Source of the DNA: Prochlorococcus sp. AG-355-M18 | GTDB lineage: Bacteria; Cyanobacteriota; Cyanobacteriia; PCC-6307; Cyanobiaceae | DNA length: 64,000 nucleotides | NCBI GenBank assembly: GCA_003280725.1 | Contig: QCED01000001.1 | Coordinates: forward strand, 61,900-125,899 | Reading direction: 5' to 3' | Shown here: piece after piece, positions 49,729-60,340 of the stretch | Layout of the letters: every line of letters starts with the position of its first letter | Position numbering within the stretch: position 1 is the stretch's first letter | The notes under the pieces: generated by a model | What the model saw: the letters and a program-made list of their open reading frames with translations, nothing else | Told to the model about the DNA's origin: nothing | Database searches by the model: none | Position numbers and translations under genes: made by a program

Positions 49729-51504
49729 ATGATAGCCTCTGCTCAGACAAGTAATTCTAAATTGGCACAAACTAATAACAAGTTGACGGTTCAATCTCAA
49801 AACTTTGCTGATGATTCTTGTGCCATAAGATCTTTGGATTGGGATCGTAGTAGATTTGATATTGAATTTGGTTTAAGAAATGGAACTACTTACAATAGTT
49901 TTATTATTAAAGGCCAGAAACTAGCAATTATTGATACTAGTCACGCAAAGTTCGAAGAATTATGGTTTGAAGAATTACTGAAAAATGTAAATCCGCAAGA
50001 AGTTGATTATCTAATTACTAGCCATACAGAACCTGATCACTCTGGTTTAATAGGTAATCTTTTAGAATTAAACCAAAACATCACAGTAGTTGGATCAAAA
50101 TTAGCACTTAAATTTATTGAAGACCAAATACATATTCCCTTTAAACGTCTAGAAGTTAAAAGTGGAGAGTTTTTAAATCTCGGAACTAATCCTAATAGTG
50201 GTTTAGAACACAATATTGAATTTATAAGTGCACCAAATTTACATTGGCCAGATACCATATTTTCATATGATCACAGCACAAATGTTCTTTATACATGCGA
50301 TGCATTTGGACTCCATTATTGTTCTGACGAATTTTTTGATGCTGATCAAAAAGAAATATACGATGATTTCCGTTTTTATTACGATTGCCTTATGGGTCCA
50401 AACGCTAGAAGCGTTATGCAGGCAATTAAAAGAATAGATAAGCTACCTGAATTAAAAACAATAGCTGTTGGTCATGGGCCTTTGCTCCATAATCAGGTCA
50501 ATTTTTGGAAAGGAAAATATCTAGAATGGAGTAGTAATAAAAGCAAAGGTAATGATTTTGTGTCAGTCTGCTACATAAGCGACTATGGTTATTGTGATCG
50601 ACTAAGTCAAGCGATATCTCATGGAATAAGCAAAGCAGATGCTCAGGTCCAGTTAATTGATTTAAGATCTTCTGACCCGCAAGAATTAACAAGTTTAATT
50701 TCCGAATCAAAAGCAGTAGTCATTCCCACATGGCCAGTAGACTCAGATAATGAATTAAAAGAATCTCTCGGTACTTTATTTGCAGCACTAAAACCAAAAC
50801 AATTTACTGCGGTTTATGATGCATTTGGTGGAAATGATGAACCTATAGATTCTTTAGCAAATAAATTAAGAGAACTTGGTCAAAAAGAAGCTTTCTCTCC
50901 CTTAAGAGTTAAAAATATTCCAGATCCCATTGTTTATCAACAATTCGAAGAAGCTGGAACTGACTTGGGTCAATTGATCAATAAAAAGAAGAATATTGCC
51001 TCTATGAAGAGCCTTGATTCAAATTTAGATAAAGCGTTAGGAAGATTAAGTGGTGGATTATATGTAGTTACAGCGAGCCAAGGCGAAGGTTCTACATTTA
51101 GACAAAGTGCAATGGTCGCAAGTTGGATTAGTCAAGCAAGCTTTTCTCCACCAGGTATTACAGTTGCAGTAGCAAAAGATAGGGCTATTGAATCATATAT
51201 GCAAGTTGGGAAAGGTTTTGTTGTGAATATTCTGAGAGAAGATAACTATCAAAAAATGTTCAGACATTTTTTAAAAAGATTTGCCCCTGGAGCTGATAGA
51301 TTTGCAGATGTAGATGTAATTAGCAACATCGCTGAAGGAGGGCCAGTTCTTTCAGATTCGCTCGCCTTTTTAGATTGTAAAGTTAGTTCCAGGTTAGAGA
51401 CTCCAGACCATTGGATAATTTACGGAATTGTTGAAAATGGTAATGTTTCTGACTTATCATGCAAGACAGCAGTTCATCACAGAAAAGTTGCTAATCACTA
51501 TTAG
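49729..51504 (+). CDS. Flavodiiron protein with canonical diiron motif (Flv3-like)
   Basis: 591 aa; SHTEPDHSG, GHGPLLH, flavodoxin and C-terminal flavin reductase domains. Confidence 0.9.
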   Translation: MIASAQTSNSKLAQTNNKLTVQSQNFADDSCAIRSLDWDRSRFDIEFGLRNGTTYNSFIIKGQKLAIIDTSHAKFEELWFEELLKNVNPQEVDYLITSHTEPDHSGLIGNLLELNQNITVVGSKLALKFIEDQIHIPFKRLEVKSGEFLNLGTNPNSGLEHNIEFISAPNLHWPDTIFSYDHSTNVLYTCDAFGLHYCSDEFFDADQKEIYDDFRFYYDCLMGPNARSVMQAIKRIDKLPELKTIAVGHGPLLHNQVNFWKGKYLEWSSNKSKGNDFVSVCYISDYGYCDRLSQAISHGISKADAQVQLIDLRSSDPQELTSLISESKAVVIPTWPVDSDNELKESLGTLFAALKPKQFTAVYDAFGGNDEPIDSLANKLRELGQKEAFSPLRVKNIPDPIVYQQFEEAGTDLGQLINKKKNIASMKSLDSNLDKALGRLSGGLYVVTASQGEGSTFRQSAMVASWISQASFSPPGITVAVAKDRAIESYMQVGKGFVVNILREDNYQKMFRHFLKRFAPGADRFADVDVISNIAEGGPVLSDSLAFLDCKVSSRLETPDHWIIYGIVENGNVSDLSCKTAVHHRKVANHY

Positions 51505-51520
51505 AAAATAAGTCTTTGAA

Positions 51521-53323
51521 ATGTCAGATATTAATATAGGTTTACTTGCAGAAAATCAAAATTTAACAGAATTCGATATTACGGAAAATTTTTCTTGTGT
51601 AAGATTCTTAGACCAAAATAAAGAAAGATTTGAACTTGAATTTAACCTTGAAAAAGGAACCTCTTTTAATACTTTTTTCATTAGAAGTCATCAGGAACTT
51701 TTTATTATTTATCCACCTGAGAAACAATATTTAGATTCGTTTAATAAAGTAATTTCTAGGTTTTGCGATCAATTCAATTTAGGTAAAATCAACTTCATTT
51801 CTGGACATATTAATCCCCAAATTATTGAAACTATCAAGAGTATAAGCACCCAATTTCAAAACACAACTATTACTTGCTCTAATCCAGGTTATAAACTTAT
51901 TAGCGAACTTTGGAATCAAAGAAATCCTTCCTTAGAAAACTTTATTGAAATTCAATTACCTGAAATAAACATAATCAAAAAAGAACTTAATTTAGAATTA
52001 GATAACATTTCACTAGAGTTAATTCCTATTCCAACAGCACGTTGGCCTGGTGGCCTGATAATTTATGAACGTAATCAAGAAATAATTCTTAGTGAAAAAA
52101 TTTTCTCTGCACATATTGCATCTAAATATTGGTCTGAAACAAATCGAGTTAGTACAGAAATTGATAGGAAACATTTTTATGATTGCTTGATGGCACCAAT
52201 GTCTAATCAAGTAGTATCAATAACTGAAAAAATTGCCGATTATGACATTAAAACTATTGCACCATTACATGGTCCCGCGATCGAGTATAGCTTAAAAAGC
52301 TTTTTAAATGACTATATTAGATGGGGAGAGAATCTCTCAACCAATAATCATAAGATCGCCCTGATATATGCAAGTGCATATGGAAACACAGCTTCAATAG
52401 GCGATGCATTGGCAAAAGGGATAAATAGAACCTCCGTAGAAGTTGAAAGTATTAATTGTGAATTTACACCTAATGATGTACTTGTAAAATCCATCCAAAA
52501 TGCTGATGGATATTTAATAGGCTCTCCCACATTGGGTGGTCACGCCCCAACTCCAATAGTCAGTGCACTAGGAACATTGTTAGCAGAGGGCAATAGAGAT
52601 AAGCCAGTAGGAATTTTTGGAAGTTTTGGCTGGAGCGGCGAAGCTATAGATTTACTTGAAACAAAATTAAAAGACGGTGGTTTTAAGTTTAGTTTTGACC
52701 CTATTAGGATTAAATTTAGTCCCAATAAACCAAAGATCAAAGAGTTAGAAGAAATAGGAACTCACTTTGGAAGAAAAATTATAAAAAAAGCAAAGAAAAA
52801 ACCCAGAAAATCAGATACTGGAATGATTACAAGCAAAACGGATCCAAAGCTGCAAGCTCTTGGAAGAGTAATTGGTTCACTTTGTGTCCTGACAGCCTCT
52901 AAAGGCAAAGATGAGAATAATATCAAAGGAGCCATGCTTGCATCATGGGTTAGTCAAGCAAGTTTTTCTCCGCCTGGGTTAAGTATTGCAGTAGCAAAAG
53001 ACAGATCGGTAGAGTCTCTTCTACAAATAGGAGATTCATTCGCATTAAATATTCTTAGTGAAAAAGATTTTAAAGAACCTTTGAAAAGATTCACAAAGCC
53101 CTTTGCACCTGGAGAAGATAGATTTGAAGGAATGAATATTGAATTAACTCCTAATGAACAGATAATCATCCCTGAAGCGCTCGCATGGTTAGATGCTTCT
53201 GTAAAAGAGAGAATGGAATGTGGAGATCATTGGGTAATTTACGCCGAAGTACTACACGGTAATATACTAAAATCCGATAGTCTAACCGCAGTTCATCACC
53301 GCAAAACAGGCGCTAACTATTAA
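51521..53323 (+). CDS. Flavodiiron protein with degenerate diiron motif (Flv1-like)
   Basis: 600 aa, same architecture as the upstream gene but SGHINPQII where the partner has TSHTEPDHS. Confidence 0.9.
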   Translation: MSDINIGLLAENQNLTEFDITENFSCVRFLDQNKERFELEFNLEKGTSFNTFFIRSHQELFIIYPPEKQYLDSFNKVISRFCDQFNLGKINFISGHINPQIIETIKSISTQFQNTTITCSNPGYKLISELWNQRNPSLENFIEIQLPEINIIKKELNLELDNISLELIPIPTARWPGGLIIYERNQEIILSEKIFSAHIASKYWSETNRVSTEIDRKHFYDCLMAPMSNQVVSITEKIADYDIKTIAPLHGPAIEYSLKSFLNDYIRWGENLSTNNHKIALIYASAYGNTASIGDALAKGINRTSVEVESINCEFTPNDVLVKSIQNADGYLIGSPTLGGHAPTPIVSALGTLLAEGNRDKPVGIFGSFGWSGEAIDLLETKLKDGGFKFSFDPIRIKFSPNKPKIKELEEIGTHFGRKIIKKAKKKPRKSDTGMITSKTDPKLQALGRVIGSLCVLTASKGKDENNIKGAMLASWVSQASFSPPGLSIAVAKDRSVESLLQIGDSFALNILSEKDFKEPLKRFTKPFAPGEDRFEGMNIELTPNEQIIIPEALAWLDASVKERMECGDHWVIYAEVLHGNILKSDSLTAVHHRKTGANY

Positions 53324-53340
53324 ATTTATTTATCTAATTT

Positions 53341-53865
53341 ATGACTGAAACAAAAGATCTAATAATCATTACGGCTAGTTGTGGCAAAAATCTAGAACTT
53401 TCTGAAAAATTTCTTGAAAAAAGTAATGAACTTAAAATAAGTTCTGAAATTTTAGATCTTACCACTCTTGATATTCCTTTATTTAATCCAAGAATTCACA
53501 GCAAAGAAAATATTCCAAATGAAATAAAAGAATTAAAAAAAAAGCTTTTCAAGATTGAAAGATGGGTGATTTGTGCGCCTGAATATAATGGATCAATACC
53601 TCCGATTCTCTCCAACTTCATAGCATGGCTTTCTATTTCAGGAGATGACTTTAGAAATTTATTTAATGGTCAACCGATTGCAATAGCAACATTTTCTGGT
53701 GGCATAGGATTAGAGCTGCTGACCTCATTACGCATTCAATTAGTGCATTTAGGAAGTCAAGTATTAGGGAGACAACTTTTGTCCTCATACAGTAAACCTA
53801 TAGATACAAAAACTATTGAAGATATTATTCAAAGACTTTTACAAATGAAAAAATTAAAAACATAA
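53341..53865 (+). CDS. NADPH-dependent FMN reductase-like flavoprotein
   Basis: VICAPEYNGSIPPILSNFIAWLS motif. Confidence 0.88.
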   Translation: MTETKDLIIITASCGKNLELSEKFLEKSNELKISSEILDLTTLDIPLFNPRIHSKENIPNEIKELKKKLFKIERWVICAPEYNGSIPPILSNFIAWLSISGDDFRNLFNGQPIAIATFSGGIGLELLTSLRIQLVHLGSQVLGRQLLSSYSKPIDTKTIEDIIQRLLQMKKLKT

Positions 53866-53876
53866 ACTTTAAAAAA

Positions 53877-55670
53877 TTATAAATTTATTTCATTCCATAC
53901 TTTTAATATTTCTTTAGCCATTGGAAGTGCATGCACAGAACCGCCACCAGGAGTATTTTGTGCAAAAGCAACTATAAGTAACTCACTTTTCTCAGAAGGA
54001 GAAAAGCAAACAAACCAGGCATGATCTAGGCCACCTTCTCCATCTTCAGCAGTTCCAGTTTTGCCTGACACTGGAGGCAAATTTGAGACTCCATAATTAA
54101 TTGATACTCCAGTGCCAGACTCTACTACTTTCCTCAGACCGCTTTTGACTAATTGAATATTCTTAGGATTAATATCGATTTTAATACGTTTTTTATCTGA
54201 AAGATTTTCGTTATCTTTTTTAGTTAAATGGGGGGTGACTAGATAACCTCCATTAGCGATCGCAGCATATGCTCTAGCTATTTGAATAGGAGTAACTTGA
54301 ACAACAAATTGTCCAATAGACATACTCGCAATATCTTCTGGAACCCAAGGAGTTTTACCTGGCTCACCCCACCCTCTACCTTCTTTGGCCCATTCACTAC
54401 TAGCAACTAATCCTATATTTTCTTGTTCAGAAATTTCAATTCCTGATAAAGAATTAAAACCAAGTTTTTTGGAGACCTCATATATTTCATCAACTCCTAC
54501 ACCATATCCCACTTGATAAAAAAATGTATTACTAGAGACTCTTAAAGCATCTTCATAACCTATCACTCCAAAACCCAAATCATTGTGTTCACGAAAACAT
54601 TGACTACCATAAGTTATACACGCTTTCGTATCTAGCAAAGTATCTCTAGGGAATTTCCCACTTTCTAAGCCAGCTAAAGCCGTTACAATTTTCCAAACAC
54701 TTCCAGGATCATAAGCATTTAATGCCCTATTAAAAAGGGGCTTTTCGGGAGAATTAAATATCTTATTATATTCTTTTTCAGGTTTAAAATCCTTTGAAAA
54801 AAAATTCAAATCAAAAGTAGGCTTACTTGCCAAGGCTCTTATTGCACCATTTCTTGGATCCATTACTATTATCGCGCCAGCTTTTTTATCTTGAAGAACT
54901 TTCTCAGCGACTAATTGCAAATTCATATCAATTGTCAATTCAATATCATTACCTTGTATTGAGGGTTTTATACCCAATGATCTTTGAAATTTACCTAAAG
55001 AATTTACTTCCACCATTTCTCCACCCCACTCACCTCTTATAAAATCTTCGTAAACATATTCAATTCCAGTTCTCCCTATTAAGTCATTTAATTTGTAACC
55101 CTTCTTAGATAAAAACTTAAATTCTGATTCAGTAATTGGTTGAGTATAACCAATTACATGAGCAGCAACTGATTTATAAGGATAATTTCTAATTAATTTC
55201 GTCGCTATTTCAAAGCTAGATAAATTATCTTCATTTTCCTTAAATTTTATTAATTGATCTACATTTAAATCATCAAGAATAGTTACTAAAAGTTTTTGAT
55301 TTTTTAAACCATCAAAGTATTTTTTTTGTATTGCAATGGTATCAATATTTAGCAAATCAGAAATTCTTAGTTTATGTTTTTCCCAATTGTTTTTATTGAT
55401 AGATTGAGGCTTTATTATCAAAGAATATTTAACTCTACTATCAGCTAAAACATAACCATTTTTATCCAGTATTCTACCCCGTATTGGTTGCGAGCTAATA
55501 AGCCTAATCCTGTTCTCATCCGACATTTTCTTAAAAGATTCATAATTAAAAAGTTGTAAAAAGATTAACCGTAATACAATCAATAAAAACGAAATTGAAG
55601 AAAAAATGATTAGTACTACTGACTTTCTCTTAGATGTAATAAGTTTTTTATTAGGACTAGTTTTTTTCAA
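53877..55670 (-). CDS. mrdA: Penicillin-binding protein 2
   Basis: PIRGRILDKNGYVLADS, YDPGSVWKIVTAL, SSNTFFYQVG, SGKTGTAE. Confidence 0.94.
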   Translation of the reverse strand: MKKTSPNKKLITSKRKSVVLIIFSSISFLLIVLRLIFLQLFNYESFKKMSDENRIRLISSQPIRGRILDKNGYVLADSRVKYSLIIKPQSINKNNWEKHKLRISDLLNIDTIAIQKKYFDGLKNQKLLVTILDDLNVDQLIKFKENEDNLSSFEIATKLIRNYPYKSVAAHVIGYTQPITESEFKFLSKKGYKLNDLIGRTGIEYVYEDFIRGEWGGEMVEVNSLGKFQRSLGIKPSIQGNDIELTIDMNLQLVAEKVLQDKKAGAIIVMDPRNGAIRALASKPTFDLNFFSKDFKPEKEYNKIFNSPEKPLFNRALNAYDPGSVWKIVTALAGLESGKFPRDTLLDTKACITYGSQCFREHNDLGFGVIGYEDALRVSSNTFFYQVGYGVGVDEIYEVSKKLGFNSLSGIEISEQENIGLVASSEWAKEGRGWGEPGKTPWVPEDIASMSIGQFVVQVTPIQIARAYAAIANGGYLVTPHLTKKDNENLSDKKRIKIDINPKNIQLVKSGLRKVVESGTGVSINYGVSNLPPVSGKTGTAEDGEGGLDHAWFVCFSPSEKSELLIVAFAQNTPGGGSVHALPMAKEILKVWNEINL

Positions 55671-55681
55671 AGATGTAAAAT

Positions 55682-55825
55682 TTATTTAAATGTTATTTTT
55701 TCCAACAAATGAATCGTTGTTTTTATTTCCTTAAGTCTAGTGATTAAATTTTTGTAATCATTATTTTCAATATTAAGATTATTTTCGTCACTTTGAAAAT
55801 AATCTGGAGTTAAATTTTCGGGCAT
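55682..55825 (-). CDS. Small hypothetical protein, 47 aa
   Basis: My reading: MPENLTPDYFQSDENNLNIENNDYKNLITRLKEIKTTIHLLEKITFK*. Confidence 0.4.
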   Translation of the reverse strand: MPENLTPDYFQSDENNLNIENNDYKNLITRLKEIKTTIHLLEKITFK

Positions 55826-55932
55826 AAAATTAAACTTAGTAATGTCATTATTATATTTAATAGAATCTTAAATAAAAATCAATTTTTTCAAAATAATATT
55901 TAAGTCTGATAAAGAGTAATTTTCCTGAAATA

Positions 55933-56541
55933 CTAATTTAATTGATCTATATTTTGTTCAAAATAGGGATTACAACTATTCTTTGATATACCTAAAGACC
56001 ATCCGATAAATGAAGAAATTAATATCGTCACGATTAATGGCAAAATTGCTTGTTGCGTATTTTCAAGGCTAAACCATTCCCTCCAGCTACTAAAAAACCT
56101 TTCTCTTTGATATTTTCTTTTTTCATTATCTAATAATCTCGCTTTTTTAGCGAAAGATTTTTTTACCCATTTTTCAAAAGGAATCTTCTTTATAATCGCC
56201 ATTTTTCTCTCAACTTCTAATAGCTGTCCGGGACTAAGATAAGGATGAAATGTACTTATCAATTCAAGAGTTTTTAAAAACATCTCAACAGTTGCATCTT
56301 TTATAAGTTTTTGCTCATGAGTTAAATCAACCCACTCTACTTCTGGGTAAAAACGATTCCTATTAGCTTGAATTTGATCCTCTGACATTTGACCTGGTTC
56401 TCTAAGCCATCTATTGGTATTTTCGTCAAACCTACGCCAATACAAAAAAGGATTGATGAAGATTGTTTTACCGGATACCTTAACGACATCTTGCTGAAGA
56501 TGATTTGTTATCTTCCTTTCAGGATTTTTCGATTTTATCAA
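55933..56541 (-). CDS. Hypothetical protein with C-terminal TM
   Basis: 202 aa intact ORF; hydrophobic segment AILPLIVTILISSFIGWSLGI. Confidence 0.7.
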   Translation of the reverse strand: MIKSKNPERKITNHLQQDVVKVSGKTIFINPFLYWRRFDENTNRWLREPGQMSEDQIQANRNRFYPEVEWVDLTHEQKLIKDATVEMFLKTLELISTFHPYLSPGQLLEVERKMAIIKKIPFEKWVKKSFAKKARLLDNEKRKYQRERFFSSWREWFSLENTQQAILPLIVTILISSFIGWSLGISKNSCNPYFEQNIDQLN

Positions 56542-56621
56542 AAGTCTAAATTTATAACCTAATTAAAGATTATCTTTTATTTACTATTTTTCCAGAAATA
56601 TTAAAAATTCCTCTATGAGTA

Positions 56622-57335
56622 TCAATTTATCGATAACTGCCAACGCCTTTTTAAATAATTACAATATTCGCAATTTGATGAAGGTTTAGGGAAAATATCC
56701 GAACGTAATATATTGACCGTTTCGATTATCTTATGTTCTACCCATGCTGTAGAACAATCTAATCTAATTAGATGAACATCAAAATTTAATTGATTATTAA
56801 AAACCTTTTCATTTTTTTTGCCATTAAAATACAAAAGATAAGCCTCTTTTGCAACTTTAAAACCATTTTTTTTAAATAGCCACTGATACATTTCTAATTG
56901 TCTCTTATAAGCTTTTGCATATTCGTATTTATTAAAAGTGTCAGACCAATCAAAATTATTTCTTGATGTGGCTTTAACATCAACGACAATAAGATCACCA
57001 TTTTTTTTTTGCCAAATATCATCTACAGCTCCTCCAAAATCATAATTATGTTCAATTGACTTATACCTAATCCCTTGAAAATTACTTCTCCAAATTTCTA
57101 AATTTTTGTGTTTAAAAGGAACAGCATCAATATCATATTCAAAAAATAAAGGATGAGGCTCTTGAATTCTTCTATAATGATCAAATTCATTTTTACATAA
57201 ATTATCTACAGCAATATTTAAGGTAAATGGTAATGATGGTGGTTTTATTTTATATTTTTTATCAAGTACGCAACATCTCGGACAATTAAGATACTTCTCT
57301 ACAGTTGATCGACTTAATTTAATAATCTCGCTCAT
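56622..57335 (-). CDS. PD-(D/E)XK superfamily nuclease, Cas4/RecB-like, standalone
   Basis: LSRSTVEKYLNCPRCC, GGAVDDIW...GDLIVVDVKATS, RQLEMYQWLF, SSNCEYCNYL. Confidence 0.82.
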   Translation of the reverse strand: MSEIIKLSRSTVEKYLNCPRCCVLDKKYKIKPPSLPFTLNIAVDNLCKNEFDHYRRIQEPHPLFFEYDIDAVPFKHKNLEIWRSNFQGIRYKSIEHNYDFGGAVDDIWQKKNGDLIVVDVKATSRNNFDWSDTFNKYEYAKAYKRQLEMYQWLFKKNGFKVAKEAYLLYFNGKKNEKVFNNQLNFDVHLIRLDCSTAWVEHKIIETVNILRSDIFPKPSSNCEYCNYLKRRWQLSIN

Positions 57336-57585
57336 GACATCTTAAATATCATTTATAAGATTTCAATCTTTAATGAAATTCTCAAATCATTTAGAAAATT
57401 TAATAAATTACTAATACTCAATAAAAGCACTTAATTTTTACCTCTGAAATCTATTATTATCAATTGATTCATTGGAAAAGATTTTCTCGTAAAACCAGTA
57501 TAAATAATGTTATGGACATTTTTTATAATTTAACATGATGTAAATATGAATTAAATGTATAACTTTCGTTTATAAATATTTATTT

Positions 57586-58995
57586 TTAAACACAATTTTT
57601 ATTAATCCATTTTTGATTATTAACATTCTTATACCCTAACGATAATGCTTTTCTTGCATCAGAACAGGCTCCCTCTCGGTCATTAATTATTTCTTTCAAA
57701 ATACTTCTATTAAAAAAACTCTGTCCTTCGTTAGAATTAATTGAAATTGATTTGTTGTAATCAGAAATTGCTCCATAATAATCTTTTAATTTATCCTTAA
57801 AAAAAGCACGACTAAAATAAGCTTCTTCTTTATCTGGTTCAATTTCTATTGCCTTGTTTAAATCAAGCACACCACCTTCGAAGTCTCCTATTTTTCCTTT
57901 AGATATTGCTCTATAAAAAAGAAAAGCATACTTATTTGGATCAACTTTAAGATATTTGTTGAAAGTACTAATTGCACCATAATCATCATTCATTTTTGAT
58001 TTTGTAATTCCATAATTTAAAATTGCCGAAGAATCTAAAGGTTTTATTTTAATTGCCTTTGAACAATTTTCTAAAGCAGCGATATTATAATTTAAATCAC
58101 TTTGTGCTAAACATAACATATGGTACAAATACCAATTAGAAACACTATTGGGATCAAGATCAAAAAATTCAGGTTTCTTGTCCAAAAGACTAATAATCAA
58201 TTTTGAATTACCTTCCTCTTTGTTTAACTCTGTTGCCTTAACTAAATAATCATCAAGGGTTGTTAATTCTTTAGAATAACCAAAAGAATTTCCATTTTTA
58301 GAATTAATCAAAAATGAATTTGGTACTCCGATAGAATATGAAAAAGATTTATCTTTAAAGGACTTAGAAGTAGACATAGTATTAATCCCAACTAATTGCC
58401 CATAATTATCAAAAATGCCGCCGCCACTCATACCTGGTATGACTTTACTTGTATAAACTAATTGATTGCCTTCTTTTACTTTTACATTAGAACTTGCTAT
58501 GAGTTCTCCTTTTTCAAAATAAAAAATACTATCTGCAAAACCAGTAGCAAATAACGCATCACCTTTTTTTAAGGTTGATATATTTGAAAAATTTACCGTC
58601 TCATAGACCTTATCAGATTTAAAAGTAAATATTGCTAAATCTAAATTTTCAATTTGTTTAATGCTTTCTTTACTAACTTTATAGAAACTATAGTCAGCGG
58701 TACGAATTGTAAAAGGAATTTCTAAATCAATATCTTCGAATAGATGGAAGGCAGTTAATATTGTATATTTACTGCCATTCTTTTCTATAATTACCCCTGA
58801 TCCTGAATTAAGAGGCAAAATTATTTCTACCCCAGAAGATCTTGCTAAAGAAGAAATTTGATAAAATTTATTTTTTTCATTGCTTTCTTTTAAAATTCTG
58901 CCGATAGGAATAGATTTAATTTGTCCAATTAAAATTGGCGAAAAAATTATTATGATTATAAAAATAATTTTATTTGTCAGACTTTTATTTAACAA
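57586..58995 (-). CDS. Secreted trypsin-like serine protease fused to TPR repeats
   Basis: Signal-like N-terminus; SGSGVIIEKNGSKYTILTAFHLFED, LDLAIFTF, PGMSGGGIFDNYGQLVGINT; then TPR units ending DYYGAISDYNKSISIN. Confidence 0.82.
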   Translation of the reverse strand: MLNKSLTNKIIFIIIIIFSPILIGQIKSIPIGRILKESNEKNKFYQISSLARSSGVEIILPLNSGSGVIIEKNGSKYTILTAFHLFEDIDLEIPFTIRTADYSFYKVSKESIKQIENLDLAIFTFKSDKVYETVNFSNISTLKKGDALFATGFADSIFYFEKGELIASSNVKVKEGNQLVYTSKVIPGMSGGGIFDNYGQLVGINTMSTSKSFKDKSFSYSIGVPNSFLINSKNGNSFGYSKELTTLDDYLVKATELNKEEGNSKLIISLLDKKPEFFDLDPNSVSNWYLYHMLCLAQSDLNYNIAALENCSKAIKIKPLDSSAILNYGITKSKMNDDYGAISTFNKYLKVDPNKYAFLFYRAISKGKIGDFEGGVLDLNKAIEIEPDKEEAYFSRAFFKDKLKDYYGAISDYNKSISINSNEGQSFFNRSILKEIINDREGACSDARKALSLGYKNVNNQKWINKNCV

Positions 58996-59031
58996 TTTTT
59001 CTTAATCCATTTAACTTATATATTTAAGAGA

Positions 59032-59499
59032 TCAGTATTTATAATCACAAGTTCCATAATAATTACTAAAAGCAATACCCTCCTTATCATTAATAGAATT
59101 AACCTCAGTAATTTTTCTTGAATTTAAATCCAATGTTATTGCTGAAACATAGGTTCCACCATAGATTGAAGTCATTTTATCTGAAATTGCAATAATTGAA
59201 TTATCATTTTGGTATTTAATTGAATAATAAAAATCGAGATCATAATTTTGTCCCTCATAATAAACATTTTGCTTTCTTATTACTCTTTGATTTACTTGAT
59301 TAATTTCTAAATCCCAAGAAAAATTATTATTTTCCCAGTTTTCACTTTTATAAAGTTTAAAATGAGATTTTACATTACAAGTGAACCTAATCATTTTAGC
59401 ATTTACTTTTTCAGTAAACATAAAAAGAAAAAGTGGATTTATTAAAAAAGTTATGGGTATTAAAAAGCTAAAAAAATATTTTCTAAATTTTAAAGCCAA
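59032..59499 (-). CDS. Hypothetical secreted protein
   Basis: 155 aa, signal peptide-like N-terminus ending EKVNA. Confidence 0.7.
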   Translation of the reverse strand: MALKFRKYFFSFLIPITFLINPLFLFMFTEKVNAKMIRFTCNVKSHFKLYKSENWENNNFSWDLEINQVNQRVIRKQNVYYEGQNYDLDFYYSIKYQNDNSIIAISDKMTSIYGGTYVSAITLDLNSRKITEVNSINDKEGIAFSNYYGTCDYKY

Positions 59500-59667
59500 A
59501 ACTTTACAACAATAAAAAACTCTTAATAAGAAATTTAATTAAATTTGATTTATGCATAAAGAAAGAAAAATATTTTGAAATAAAATAGCAGCAAAAATAA
59601 ATAATAAAATCTTAGTTTTTTTCTAATTTTATATCTTTAGATTTAGCAAAATAAACCCACTTTATTT

Positions 59668-60340
59668 TTAACATTGATCTTTAACCCACTGAATAGTATC
59701 TTCATCACCAAATGTTATTGCTTTTCGCCAATCTGAACAAGCTCCATTTAAATCACCAATTTTTTCTTTAGCAATTCCGCGATTCTTGAAAGCAATTTCA
59801 TTGTCTGAAATAATTTCTATCGCTTTAGTATAGTCAGATATCGCTCCATAATAATCTTTTATATCTAACTTACGATTTCCACGATTGTTATAAGCGTCTG
59901 CTGCCGGTGTAATTTCTATTGCCTTGTTGTAATCAGAAATTGCTCCATAATGATCTCCTAAAATTGACTTTTCATTACCTCTATAAACATAAGCGTTCTC
60001 ATGCCTTGGATTAAGTTCTATTGCTTTTGTAAAATCAGATATCGCTCCTGAATTATCTCCTAAATTTGCCTTGCTCCATCCACGGTTATAATACGCGCTT
60101 GCGTACCTAGAATTAATCTCGATTGCTTTATTAAGATCAGAGATTGCTCCGTAATGATCTCCTCCTTTTGCTTTTTCATAAGCGATTAAAATAAAAATCA
60201 AAACTTTCTGCATTTACGTTTTCATGAGTAAAAAGCATGAAACTTGCGCTAGATAAAACTAAAACAGTTTTAATCATTAATGGTTGTCCAAATGAGATTA
60301 AAGATAATATTGCACCTATAAAAGCTGTTCTTTTTTTCAT
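59668..60340 (-). pseudogene. TPR-repeat secreted protein, frameshifted between signal peptide and TPR region
   Basis: 60340-start MKKRTAFIGAILSLISFGQPLMIKT...NAESFDFYFNRL* (stop 60176-60178) continues out of frame as AYEKAKGGDHYGAISDLNKAIEI...; intact paralog at 61694-62275 reads NAESADFYFNRALKKVYEGDYYGAISDYNK. Confidence 0.7.

Noticed and set aside
60170-60185. Programmed +1 frameshift in the broken TPR gene
   Set aside because: Sequence AATCGCTTATGA shows no known slippery heptamer or stimulatory element; mutation or assembly error is simpler.
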